Shown here: in pieces, positions 43,831 through 55,284 of the stretch
Layout: every line of letters begins with the position of its first letter
How positions within the stretch are numbered: the stretch's first letter is position 1
Source: Deroplatys truncata
Taxonomy: Eukaryota > Arthropoda > Insecta > Mantodea > Mantidae
DNA: 64,000 nt
NCBI GenBank assembly: GCA_030765065.1
Contig: CM060987.1
Span: 69,264,557 to 69,328,556, forward strand
Direction of reading: 5' to 3'
Program-made: the position numbers and the translations under genes
Notes under the pieces: generated by a model
What the model was told of the DNA's origin: nothing
What the model saw: the letters and a program-made list of their open reading frames with translations, nothing else
The model's database searches: none

Positions 43831-44949
43831 GTATATTAGGCGCTTTTTCAGTCACTGCCTGAAATGGGGCCAAGCAGAATGCTTGTTAACTATGCTCGGA
43901 TATATTCGTAGGAGGTCGTAAAACACCGGAGAGAACTCCCTCAGGCAAAATCATGATGGCCGACTATGACGTCACGCAGAGCTGGTAAACAAGTTTCTCT
44001 CTCTTTCACACAAACAAGGACAGGACGAGTATAAAGCAACCCTCGAATTCTTTTGTTAAACTAGCAGGTGGCCAAACAATGGAAACGTCGCAGGTGTCTT
44101 TCTAAACTAGCCTTGCCAAGGACAATAGAAAGGCACACACAATAGAATCTCTTACACAATGGAAAGGGTCAGGCTTTGTTATTGGATTGTGGGATGAGTA
44201 TGCCAGGTGGTCTTTCTAAAGTATGACGTCACGTAGAGTTGGTAAACAAGTTTCTCTCTCTTTCACACAAACAAGGACAGGACGAGTATAAAGCAACCCT
44301 CGAATTCTTTTGTTAAACTAGCAGGTGGCCAAACAATGGGAACGCTGCAGGTGTCTTTCTAAACTAGCCTTGCCAAGGACAATAGAATCTCTTACACAAT
44401 GGAAAGGGTCAGGCTTTGTTATTGGGATGGGAACGCTGCAGGTGGTCTTTCTAAAGAATGCTTGCCAAGGACAATAGAAAGGCACACACAATAGAATCTC
44501 TTACACAATGGAAAGGGTCAGGCTTTGTTATTGGGATGGGAACACTGCAGGTGTCTTTCTAAACTAGCCTTGCCAAGGACAATAGAAAGGCACACACAGT
44601 AGAATCTCTTACACAATGGAAAGGGTCAGGCTTTGTTACAACCCTAATTCATCATGGGCTTTGTTCATTTTGACAGCTGAAGGTTAAGCATTGTTCTTTT
44701 GTTAAAAGCTAGTGGAACGAGTATGCCACGTGTTCGACACTCAATGGAAGTGGGGGTGGGTAACTGACCAGGTGCAGAAGTGGCCTGATGTGGGATGGGT
44801 AGGAAAAACATCTCGCCTTTGTTACAGAACCTTAAATTTATGACCCCTTTGTTCGTTTTGACAGTTGATTGACAGCCTTAATTGCTTAACTGTCAAGCCT
44901 CCATTGTACTCAACATGATTTACGACCGCAGCTGCAACTAAAACTACCA

Positions 44950-45185
44950 AGGCACAGCGGGGGGAGAGGAGGTGGGGGAGAGGAGGTGGGGGAGAGGAGG
45001 TGGGGGGAGGAGGTGGGGGAGCTCATTTGCATATGAATAGCCATGCATAAATTAACTGCGCCAGAACTCTCATACCAAGGAGCTGGAGGTGGGGGGAGAG
45101 GAGGTGGGGGGAGAGGAGGTGGGGGAGCTCATTTGCATATGAATAGCCATGCATAAATTAACTGCGCCAGAACTGTCAATTCTAC
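44950..45185 (-). repeat. Terminal duplication with octamer sites, right end
   Basis: A G-rich block of repeated 'gaggtgggg' is followed by 'gagctcatttgcatatgaat' and 'taaattaactgcgccagaac'. The whole segment occurs twice (octamers ATTTGCAT at 45025-45032 and 45131-45138). The left end has a single copy. The outer octamer is 53 bp from the terminus, matching the left. Confidence 0.65.
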
Positions 45186-45191
45186 CCTACT

Positions 45192-45197
45192 AACGCT
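45192..45197. other. Target-site duplication, right (AACGCT)
   Basis: Identical to 25580-25585. The mariner reading frame resumes after it. Confidence 0.85.
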
Positions 45198-46431
45198 AGG
45201 TGCAGTTGCAAAATTACTGAAGAAATTTCGTGAAACAGGATCAATAAATGATAAATGGCCTTCCGGCAGAGCATCGGTAAATGAATATACCAGCACTGCA
45301 GCACTTGCAAAGTTTCACACTAGTCAAAAAAATCAATCCGGCGTATGAGTTTGGAAGTCGGTGTTCCCCGGAGCACGGAAAAGGTTCAAAATTTCATCCT
45401 TAAAAGTTGCAAATCATGCATCATTTAACGAACCTGACCGAAGGGTTGGGATGTGCGAATGGTTCTTGCACCAAATAACAATAAATCCATCTTTTCTGCA
45501 AACAGTGGTGTTCTCAGATGCAAATTTTTACGTTATGTGTGGAGGTGAACAAATAAAATTTTAGGTATTGTTCACAAGCAAACCCAAACTGGTACATCGA
45601 CAGTGAAAGGCAAAGCTCTGCAAAAGTGATGCTATGGTGTGGTTTATGGGACAATAAGATTATTGGTCCATTTTTCTTTAAATCAACAATCACTGGATAA
45701 AATTATCTCAAGATGTTATCGGCTATCCTGGTTTACGCAAGTTGGGTCCCTACCTCATTATACAGGTTTCGTTAGGACTGGCTGGATGAAATATTTCCCA
45801 AATGCTGGATTGGAAGAAGGGGCCCGGTAGAATGGGAAGCAAGGTCACCAGACCTAAACCCTATGGATTTTTCTATTTGGAGAATTGTGAAAGCATATGC
45901 AGAAAAAATTCAGGAAATGGAACATCATTTGAAACAGCAAAGAATTATTGCTGCGTGTGCTGCTCTTCACCCACGTATGCTGAGGACAATTCAAACAAAT
46001 TGTGCAAATTGTATGAAGAGGTGCGTTGAAAATGTTGGCAGACATGTGGAGCACTTCCTTTCTGTGTGAATATGTATGTATGTGTGTATATGTGTGCGTG
46101 TGTGATTTCAGACTTTATGGACAGCCTGTATATTCAACTGGGGCAAATTTCGAAACCGTATAATAATAGCAACAGTGCTATTTTTTTAATTAAAACTGTA
46201 TTTAAGCATTCAGAAAACATTTATCTTTCAATTTCGTCTAATAAATTTTTGAAAAGTATTTAAGTTTCGTAAAAACCTCATTTAAAACACAGCTAATGTT
46301 AAGCAATTTTCGTTTTTTTTTCTCAAAAACTACTTTACAAACAGTATAACTGCACTAAGGGGTTTTGTGTTATTTATTACAAAAAGTCATCCTGTTGAAG
46401 GATGATCGTAGGTAACCTTCCACCCTGTATA
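45198..46431 (+). pseudogene. Mariner-family transposon copy 2, right part
   Basis: It continues the transposase cut at 25585: 'GAVAKLLKKFRETGSI' (second half of the helix-turn-helix), then 'RRVGMCEWFLHQ' and 'VVFSDANFYV' (first catalytic aspartate region, degraded), then 'IGRRGPVEWEARSPDLNPMD' (last catalytic region), with a stop near 46069. Several frameshifts and stops make it dead. The 3' terminal sequence ends near 'accctgtatat' (46421-46431), partly complementary to the left end at 25394. Confidence 0.7.
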
Positions 46432-46765
46432 TGGGAGGCGGTTTTCAAAGTATACGGATTTAAATAAAAATAAAAGGTTTTATAAAAGTGAAATTTTCAT
46501 AACCTTTACACAATATTCAAATACGTTCTTTATTCAACTAGAAAAAAGAGTTGCAGAGAAGTTACCTTAATGTTAACTAGATTTTTAAAACACTTTCTCT
46601 TCAATTGTCAATTTGTATTTTTACAAAAAAAAATGAAATAAACAAAAAAGAAGTATAAAATATAGTACAAAATGTTGCTCTAAAAGCTTTCAATACTAAA
46701 AATATCTAATATACTGCAACGGAAAGATTTGAATATTTGCCCTTGTAAACTGACGTGAAATTCTG
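46432..46765. other. AT-rich non-coding
   Basis: Nothing recognised. Confidence 0.4.
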
Positions 46766-46769
46766 TTTT

Positions 46770-47060
46770 TGTATTGTATTTCCCACTATGTACCTATGGC
46801 AGGTTCACTCTCGACATTTCACCGAAAACATCTGCTTTGAGGTCCACTGAACCCCCAAAAAATGCGCACATGTGCGTGTGTGCCCGTATCTATGCGGGCG
46901 GCTGGATGTTTGAACAGCATAATTCTAAACAACGAAGTTGGATTAATACTAAACTTGGTATTTAATTTCAGTGTCCTAGGATGCGATTAGAACATTTTCA
47001 TGAAAAACCTTTCCTGGAAGCTAACTTTGACAGAACATTTCTCATACTTTTTATGTATTG
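46770..47060 (+). repeat. MITE-like repeat (family M), fragment
   Basis: Carries the 5' half blocks only (gacatttcaccgaaaacatc; ttggatta then cttggtatttaa), then diverges. Confidence 0.5.
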
Positions 47061-47780
47061 GTTTCTTAGAACAACACAGTATAATTTAATTACAGCATAA
47101 TGTAAAGAATGAAAAATAAAATTAATTTGGTAATTTCGGTACATATATACCTTAAGGTAACCAGTCTATAATTCTTATAGCATATAATAATACTCATTCA
47201 CTTGGTAATATCACTTAGTAATAATCACTTAATTAATATCACTTGGTAATAAGTAATCACAGGTCATAAGAAAGCTAGCAAGATTCATGTTGATGATGTT
47301 AATATTTAAATAACTAATTAATTGTATAAGGATTGCATTTTAAGTACAGGAGAATATGCATATGAATCAGTATTTACTACTGGCATAAAAAATATATCCT
47401 GAAGTTCATAGAATATTGGGAAGAAACGCATATTGATTGTCTTAGGTCGGATATCAACCTTATTGTGTATTAGTAAAGGAAGGTTGACAAGTGGCAATGC
47501 CTTTTGTGTATAAGTTTTAAACTGAAGCAATAAATTATACAAATTGTATTTTATCAAAAGAGGCTTCAACGTTGTAGATTAAAGGACCCTAAATTTAAAA
47601 TATTTACAGTTCTATTAAATGCACATCTTGTTTCTTTTCTGGACAGCCTTGAAGTCCTCTTCATTGGACTGAATTTTGTGTAATTTTTATTACCGTAAGA
47701 GAACAGAAGATATTGATATTTTCACGGTGAAAATGAGGGATGTCGCAAAGAATCACAAGGGTAACTACCCTACCGCGATC
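47061..47780. other. AT-rich non-coding
   Basis: Short 'tcacttggtaata' repeats occur near 47198-47250. No gene. Confidence 0.4.
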
Positions 47781-47784
47781 TTGA

Positions 47785-48015
47785 CCCGTGTGACTCCACC
47801 AAGTTGTCACCGGTGGAATAGAGATGTTTGGTGGGTGAACGCTCAAAGAGGCGCATCCACCAAATATCACGGTCAGAAGGGGTTGAAAGGATGGGAGTTG
47901 GTATCCATCATCCGGCGACTACACCAGATGTCACAGGCTGAATGAGGATTGGTTATGGATTAAGAGAAAGGCTTTGGAAGGGATTGAGTGTCACTAAATG
48001 TCACAGGTAAATGGT
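47785..48015 (+). repeat. Degenerate tandem repeat, units of about 60-70 bp
   Basis: Four spaced versions of 'ccaccaagttgtcaccggtg' / 'ccaccaaatatcacggtcag' / 'acaccagatgtcacaggctg' / 'cactaaatgtcacaggtaaa' with G-rich linkers. The 89-codon frame over it is repeat-derived. Confidence 0.5.
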
Positions 48016-49185
48016 GGGGTAGCTCAGAGGGTGCAAGGGGTGTGACTAGCCCCAACACGTGGCGGGAAACCCGTACGTCTACCGACACATGCTACTCTAA
48101 CTTAGGTGTTCGTACTCGAACCAGAGCACTTCACTGAACACGGAAGAAAACTCAGGATAGCGAATGTCTTTAAGGTTTCCTATACTTTACAGCACTTGCT
48201 AAGGGAAACGACGGAAGGCAGTCCTGGGCAAGTACATGATAGCCCCATGATGTAATTTATTGTAAAGTATGGCACGAGGCCGGAAAGGAGCTTACAAATA
48301 ATTGAATGAGGAAGTATCTTACCTATCGTAGAGGGTGCATGGCGCTTGTTCATTATCACAATTTAACTTAACACTTTGGACCATGTGGTCGTTCAAGAAT
48401 CCGACGACATAAATTCCGGAAGAGACACGGCCAAAAATCGACCATGGGACATAAAACTAGGGGTTTATATATAAAACCTGGCTAGACACGTCACTACGTC
48501 ATTGTTGAGTTGAACGTCCTCGCTGCAACTCAGCTATTTACCCTTAAATGGCTCGGGGTTGAATGTGGATGCCATCTGACGTAGCAATTTCCGTGTCTCG
48601 CCACTTGACTAACGTATAGCAGCTTTAAGTTTCAAGTTTAACAATTTAGAATTATACGGCCAAAACTATACATCAATCACTATAATGATGTTATAGCCAA
48701 ATGCACCCTGACAAGGGGTAGACAAAAATTTAGTGCTAAATGATTGGCATAAAGATGCAGTGTATATGCCTTTTTGCATTAACCACTTCCGAGGCATTAT
48801 TGTGCAGTCTTTTTAAGTGCTGAGTGGAGATTATTTTGTTTCTCTTGATGTAACGGAAAGAGTGAAACTTCATATAACGGCCCCTTTTTAAAGATTTGTC
48901 TAACGCTTCAGCCTCAAATATCCCCTCTTGTACCTGTAATAAATAGTGCAAGAATTAATTCTTGTAAACGTTTATCTCGATTAACCTGAAGTAAATACAA
49001 AGATAAGATTTTGTGACAATGCCCTTTAAAGAGAATTTAAAGCGGTGATAATGGGTAGAAAAGTTAATCTAAATCTAACACTATAAATTTGTTTTTCAGG
49101 AATAATTTACAGCTTATATTATAATATTTTAGAAAACGATGTAAGCATCAAGCTTTGCAACTATATTTCTAGAAAATTAGGAATA
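48016..49185. other. Non-coding, no supported gene
   Basis: No repeat family identified. Confidence 0.35.
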
Positions 49186-49189
49186 ACGA

Positions 49190-50310
49190 TGTGAGAAATC
49201 TTGGGAAAAGCATAAATGCACTGCCACGTCCCGTGCAGGGGACATCTTAGGTCTCATATAACTTATTTGTTTCACCGAAATACATGCTTTGAGGTCCCCT
49301 GAATCACAAAAAAAAACATTTTTAGAAAAAGATCCATGTGTGTGTCTGTGAACAACACAACTCAGAAACGAAAAGTCGGATAAATACCAAACTTGGTATT
49401 TAGGTTTAGTATCTTCCAAAGATGCGACACGAAGATTTTCAAGGAAATCCCTTCACCCAGACTGCTCTTTACATGGAACATTTTTCAAAATTTTTTATTT
49501 TTCTCAAAAATGGCTCTGACGATTTTGATTAAGATATTTCATACCAAAATGAAATGTATATCTTGAATTTGATGGGAATGTCCCCAAAAGTCTCCTTCAT
49601 TCTGAGTGGCTTTTGCATAACTGGTAACCCGTACGAGATAGACAACGTTTTTCTACACAAAAAATTTAGATCTCGTTAAAATACATAATTTATGTCATAT
49701 ACATTTTTTTTGTGTGCAAAGAGAATGCAGTGCTCCACGGAGCAACCAGCTCTTAAAAAATTTGTTCATTCATTCATTATCTGTTTACCCTCCTCTTATG
49801 TAGGACTTACACCCCCAGGACTTACAAGCGGGTGCCTGGGGTCAGAGGCCCGTCGAGGAGCAGACACTCATGGATCAGACAGAATATCCAGGAGGGGTGA
49901 TCAGCCCGATGCCTGGTATGGGATGAAGGAAGTAGATGAAACGAAATGTTGGTGAAATGGATGAAAGGAAAGGTGATGATGGAGCAGTTGGTGGAATGAA
50001 TGGCGGGGGAAACCGGAGAACCCGGAGAAAACCCGCCCAGACGCCGCTTCGTCCACCACAAATCCCACATGCAGGTCCCTGGAATTGAACCCGGGCCGCC
50101 TCGGTGGGAGGCAAGCGGTCTAACCACTCGGCCACGGCGCCGCCTTAAAAAATTTGACTAACACATAAAGCTACCATATTCCCCTTGCACCTACAAGAAA
50201 ATTAACAATAAGATTAACACCTCGATATCTCGATTAACATGAGGTAGATAGACATTAAGGGTTTGTAAAAATAAATTGTATAAAGGTAAAGAAAGTCAGG
50301 TGAGGCAACA
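49190..50310 (+). repeat. MITE-like repeat (family M) split by a SINE
   Basis: Family M blocks run from about 49190 to 49764 and resume at 50144-50310 (ending 'gtaaagaaagtcagg'). The SINE at 49765-50143 is nested between them. Confidence 0.7.
49765..50143 (-). repeat. tRNA-derived SINE (family L), nested, 13-bp duplication
   Basis: Minus-strand head at the right end: 'gccgtggccgagtggttaga' (A-box, tRNA-Leu/Ser-like) and 'cccgggttcaattccaggga' (B-box). The tail at the left end is an ATGA microsatellite. It is flanked by a perfect 13-bp duplication, cttaaaaaatttg, at 49752-49764 and 50144-50156. A second family member lies at 58245-58585. Confidence 0.85.
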
Positions 50311-51165
50311 CAGCAGATATTTTATTAATATACTGGTAATTTAATAGAAAATTATTCTACGTGTATACATAGCCTTTTTCTTTCTCCAACAAACAGGGAC
50401 AATGAAATGAGTCTTTACAACTGGCTCCTTTATTAGAATTTTAGTTTATTTCTCGTAGAATATACTGGGCGGAACGGATATACAGGTTGTCTGTTAAGTT
50501 ACTACTCATTTTCAAGTAGATCCTATTCATTAAACATAGCAGTAGAAGGCATCCATGGTCAAAGAAACCTAAAATCATTTATTGTCATTGCAAATTAGCT
50601 TCATAAGGAGTCAACATAAGCACCAGCATTGTGAATACACCTCTGTAAACGTCGTGTATATGATCCATTTTGATCTAACTTATCCTGTGTGCTGGGAAAT
50701 GGATGTCAAACCAGCTGCGAGTTGTTGACGGAATTTTGTAAGCCTTTTCTGTAGCATCTTTCATCGCAAGGTGAAAAGGTCGGAGCTTCAGGCCGACCAC
50801 TCCGTTTTTCTTAAAAAAATCAAAGAATGATAAGGAAATTCATGTGTTGTTCAACACTTTCGTACGTAAGAATGTGTAATGGTCAATTGCAGACTTTAAG
50901 GTAGTAGTGGGTGACTTTTATATTTACCCATATTATGTTATAATTACATTATGTATTGAAAATAGGAATTGACTTAACAAACACACTGTAGATCCCATTC
51001 GATTAGCCTTTAATCAATCATTTCATCGGAAGAAAAATTCTGACGTGAGCACACACACGAGATCCCCTACAGATGACAAATTCTTATATATTCAAACACA
51101 TTATAGTGTTTATATACGAGCGATTTATCCCTACGCGTTACGTTGGCCATGTTATTCTTTTACCT
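50311..51165. other. Non-coding, possible transposon tail
   Basis: The minus strand at about 50580-50800 gives a broken frame that might be a transposase C-terminus, but I cannot support it. Otherwise nothing. Confidence 0.3.
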
Positions 51166-51169
51166 AGGA

Positions 51170-52010
51170 ATAATTTCAAATTAAGCACTTTGGTCACCGT
51201 TACTGGGTAACTAATTACTATGTATTCGTTAATTTGGTAACCCTTACTGGGTGACTAGTTACTTTGTATTCGTTACGTTGGTGACCGTTATTGAGTAACT
51301 AGTTACTTTAGTAACCGTTATTGGGTAATTAATTGCTTTACGAAAATGAATATAACCTAAAACGTTTCGTTCCAATAAAGTAAAAAAGGCAACTCCAACC
51401 ATAACAAAAATAATTAAAATTAAACCCATTAACATACACTATTAAATAAACCAATCTCCCCTAATAAATTTTAAGAAGGAGGGGCTGCTGATCCGTTACC
51501 CTGGTAACCGTTATTGATTAACCAGTTACTTTGTATTCGTTACTTGGATAACCGGTTGCTGGGTAACTAGTTACTTTGTATTCGTTACTTTTGTAACCCT
51601 TACTGGATAACTATTAATTTGGTAACTGGATACTTTGGTTGACTTGTTACTTTGTATTCGTTATTGTAGTAACCGTTATTGAGTAACTAGTTACTTGAGT
51701 TACGGTTATTGGTAACTAGTTACTTTACGAAGAAGAATATAACCCAAAACTTTTCGTTCTAATAAATTAAAAAGACAACTACAACCTAAGAAAAATGATT
51801 AAAATTAAACCCACCAACATATTATATTATTAAATAAACCAATTTCCCCTAATAAATTTAAAGAAGGAAGGGCTGCTTATCCATTACCTTGGTAACCAGT
51901 TACTTTGCATTCGTTACTTTGTATTCCTTACTTTGGTAACCGTTACTTTGGTAATCGTTACATTATGGTAAGCGCTACAATGTAACCGTTACGTTATTTC
52001 ATGCCCATCC
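51170..52010. repeat. GTTAC/GTAAC-rich tandem array
   Basis: Dense repetition of 'gttactttgtattcgttac', 'ggtaaccgttattg' and 'gtaactagttac' motifs. A larger duplication with an offset of about 380 bp lies on top: the block starting 'acgaaaatgaatataaccta' (51342) recurs at 51723. The motif is inverted-repeat rich (ggtaacc, gtaac/gttac) and could form hairpins. It is not a telomeric TTAGG array. Confidence 0.7.
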
Positions 52011-52349
52011 CTAGTTATAACTACGAACACCCAAACATAACCACTTTACCAACATTGCCGACTTCTCTTAATGACACTGTGAATTATTTTAAATCTAATA
52101 TTTTAGTTTTATAAAAATCCAGAGACGCTTAAAATAAGTAAAAAATTTACATCGATTTTTATGAATATTATAAAAATAATTAATATATGCTGTAATGAAA
52201 TGTGGACTTTATCTATAAAAGGAGATTAGGTATAACATTCTGAAGTAAAGGGTTCCGGAGCTATGCGCACTTAAAATGCAAAAAAAATGAATTAATGTGA
52301 TACATTTAACGTTCAATAACGTGATAACCGTTAGGTTTTAAATGCTAAT
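52011..52349. other. AT-rich non-coding
   Basis: Nothing recognised. Confidence 0.4.
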
Positions 52350-52900
52350 ATTTAATAAATATGCTTTCCTTAGCACCTCTTATTAACGGGAAAAATTACA
52401 AGGCAAACAATAAAATGCGAGGTTTTTTGCCGTTCGTTTTCACATGGAATGTCCCGTATATTTCTTATTTGGTCCCTTCTTGTACAACCGTTTACACCTC
52501 GCAGAAATCTCATTTCGGCGTTCTGTATCTCACTTCTATTCCTTTGTTTTAAGATATACGATTCGCTTTCGTATAATAAAACTGGTGCCATCATTGTCTC
52601 GTGACATTTCAGCTTTTGTTTTCTTTTGCGTCTTATCTTTCAAAGTTTTATTTGTTGTTCCACAAATTTGTTGGAATTTATTAACTTTATGTTTTACACC
52701 ACTATGTCTGTCCACACTTATGTCACATCCCAAGTACTTAAAATGGGCAACCTGTTCAAGGGTTTTTCCTTTTACACTTATATTTGAGCGGACAAGATAT
52801 TTTCAATGGTGTGCTATTATTTTAGTTCTCTTTTGTGACATTCTAAAATTATATTATTTACTTATTGTATGCAATTTAAACACCGCTCTTTGTAGATGAG
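52350..52900 (-). pseudogene. LINE reverse-transcriptase C-terminal fossil
   Basis: The minus strand carries the 3' part of a non-LTR reverse transcriptase in pieces: 'LQRAVFKLHTISK', then 'LGCDISVDRHSG' with 'KFQQICGTTNKTLKDKTQKK', then 'VLLYESESYILKQRN' and 'AEMRFLRGVNGCTRRDQIRN'. The LLYGSE-W-like and EMRFLR motifs are usual near the end of endonuclease/RT LINE proteins in insects. Frameshifts separate the parts, so it is inactive. Confidence 0.7.
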
Positions 52901-53190
52901 AGTTTATTTGTCACATACGTTAAATATGTGGTGTTTTAATCAAAATAGTTACAGCATTTTTGAGAAAATAAAAAGTCGAACATTTTTCTATACTCAGGGC
53001 AAAATGGGGTTTCTTAAAAATCTTCGCGCACATCTTTGGAAGTTGCTGAACTTAAATACCAAGTTTGTTAGTTATCAGACTTCAGTCACAGACGTTTTTC
53101 TAAAAATGCTTTTCTTCGGTTAATGCATTTCCGGTGAAAGGTTTGAGTGAAATAGAATACTTCAACTTATTAGTTGAGAGAAAGTAAAAA
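52901..53190 (-). repeat. MITE-like repeat (family M), minus-strand fragment
   Basis: Blocks in reverse complement (cttaaaaatcttcgcgcaca; cttaaataccaagtttg) end at 'gagagaaagtaaaa' near 53170. Confidence 0.55.
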
Positions 53191-53917
53191 CGTATAACAT
53201 GAAAAATGGTGATCCCATTAAAACACATAATGAAGTGTTTGTGGCATTAATCAATTCCGAGATATGTTTGCTGTTCCTTTGAATTTTCCAATATGTTTAT
53301 CACGCACTTTTTGAGGTACTAAATCACCATTAGTTTGTCTCTCGCAATGTCACGCCGAGAGCATGGAATTTCCAAGCTAGGGTCACTTCAGACCTTGAAC
53401 CCTCAGCGAAGCGTGTAATGAAACCATCTCCGCAAATGTTTACCACGATCAACATGAAACAGCTAGAAAACTACGCTTTTACAAGAGCAGGTAACACCAG
53501 GTTTATTACAACCTTACTCTAAAGCAAGTTTTACCAGAAACTGCTTGAAATTTGCAACTTGTGATACAATTTTGGAGAACTAACCCTCTAGTGCAGGTGA
53601 TACAGTGATTTCTGGCTATTCCTACTTCCTAAGCAGCATGAAAAGCTCATTCCGCTGCCTCAGCAGAAAGGAAATGAGGTCCTCAGAAACGTCGCCGCAA
53701 CGCATCCTGGGTACGCTGCCAACTCCGCAACACAACACAGACCGCACTAGTTAAATCAAACCACATAACATTCCTCCCAGAATCCTCAACAGACACCGAG
53801 CTGCCAGAACTTCCAGAAACAAGATAGTCCTTACAAGCACACAACTTTTGTCTTCATGTCATGAATCTGAGAAACATAAGTGTCAACAGTGGCATACTGA
53901 GTGGCAAATTACTTTTT
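53191..53917. other. Family M fragment (+) followed by non-coding sequence
   Basis: 53200-53500 resembles the 3' half of family M in plus orientation, so two fragments meet head to head. The rest is unrecognised. Confidence 0.35.
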
Positions 53918-54610
53918 TTACTTTCTCTACTACGTATAATAAGTAGTGAAAGTATTCCATTCCACCTAAAATTTGGAACCGTTGTTTCATCGGAAATACA
54001 TGCTTTGAGGCCCCCTGAATAAAAAAAAAGCATTTTTAAAAAAAGGTCCGTGTGTGTGTCTTGTGTCTGAACAGCATAACTCAAAAACGAAAAGTCAGTA
54101 AAATACCAAACTTGGAATTTGGGTTCAGTATCTTTCAAGGATGCGACACGAAGATTTTCAAGAAAATCCCCCCACCCCAGACTACCCTTTGCATGGACAA
54201 TTTTTCGAAAATGTTTATTTTCTCAAAAATGGCTTTAAGATTTTGATTAAAATATCATATATTTAAGATATTTTCATGAAAAATGAAATGTATACCTTGA
54301 ATTTTCTGGGAATGTCCCCAAAAGTCCTCATTTCCCAGATATTCCTTGTTACTAGTTTGAATTTTCCAATACTTAGTTTTTCTCAAAAGACAATACATTA
54401 TTGCATTTTTTTTTGTCTTGGACGTGCAAAGAGAATGGAATGCTCCATATAGTAACCAGCTCTTAAAAGATTTGACTATCACTTAAAGCCTACCATATTT
54501 CTCTTGCACCTACAAGAAAATTAGCAGATTTTTATATCGATTAACATGAAGTAGATGAAGAATAAGCGTTTGTAAAAATAGTTTGTACAAGAGTTGAAAA
54601 AGTCATGCGA
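53918..54610 (+). repeat. MITE-like repeat (family M)
   Basis: Starts 'ttactttctctactacgtat' and ends near 'gttgaaaaagtcatg', with the internal order as in 19885-20735. Confidence 0.7.
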
Positions 54611-55280
54611 GGTAACACATCAGATTTTTTATCTGAAGCATCAGTTTTTTAATCTTGTGTGTAAAGCGCAACTGTTCTGTTCATTTTAAATGGGGATGGT
54701 GAAGGGTCTTACTTATGTCTTTCTATCTAAATAACGAGATTTTATGTTTCTTATTAGTAATAAGATAAAAAATAAAATAGAAAATTCCTCATCCCAGGCG
54801 GGAATCGAATCTGGCATCTTTGAGTTGAGAAACCAGAACGTCGACCTTAGGACAGGGTTAGCCATTTTGTATGCCTTGGAAAAGATTAGTATTAATTCTA
54901 TTGACATGTGTAAAGAGAGTGTAAATATGCATAACTTTGGGCAGCCCATTTTAGCACAAATACATCGATAAATATCGTTTTAATATCAATATAGGAAAAG
55001 AAGATATAAATTAGCAGAGTTAAGAAATCATGATGATAAATATTGGAGTAATATTTCTTGTTACGAAATTAAACTTTTAACAGATCCTTATGAATAGAGA
55101 GAGTGAAGTGTGAAGAAATGTTGGCCAAAATATAACTGTTTCTGCTAAAATATGAAATTTTGAAGGAAAAAATTCTCAAAATATTATAAAATATATTTTT
55201 TAAAACCAAACCATCTTATACTTCATGGGTTCGGAGCACGTTAATTTAATTCGTTTAAATAATTCTTATGTGTTATATTT
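54611..55280. other. Non-coding with a tRNA-like remnant
   Basis: Minus strand 54788-54870 contains 'gccagattcgattcccgcct' (B-box-like) with a tRNA-like upstream half. It is probably a SINE head or tRNA pseudogene. Nothing else was seen. Confidence 0.35.
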
Positions 55281-55284
55281 ACAT

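Larger units (their letters stand above)
25586..45191. mobile_element. Polinton/Maverick (adintovirus-like) element, full length
   Basis: A 19,606-bp element with inverted terminal repeats, AG/CT ends and a 6-bp target duplication. It codes for the complete hallmark set: protein-primed family B polymerase, retroviral-type integrase, packaging ATPase, adenain-like protease, major capsid protein and penton. It also carries PLA2, fibre-like and DUF8207-like proteins and two spliced end genes. The polymerase and capsid genes have reading-frame breaks, so this copy is not autonomous as it stands. The length is within the usual 15-25 kb range; the roughly 2.2-kb inverted repeats are longer than is typical. 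Confidence 0.93.
42925..45191 (-). repeat. Right terminal inverted repeat (2,267 bp)
   Basis: Reverse-complement partner of 25586-27733, ending in CT at 45191. It differs by tandem copy number (four 'aacaaagcctgaccc' units against three; five against six B-box units) and by an extra duplicated terminal segment (about 44960-45180). Open frames here translate CA/TG-rich repeats and are not genes. Confidence 0.9.

Noticed and set aside
51170-52010. Interstitial telomere repeat
   Set aside because: The motifs are gttac/ggtaacc, not TTAGG or TTAGGG.
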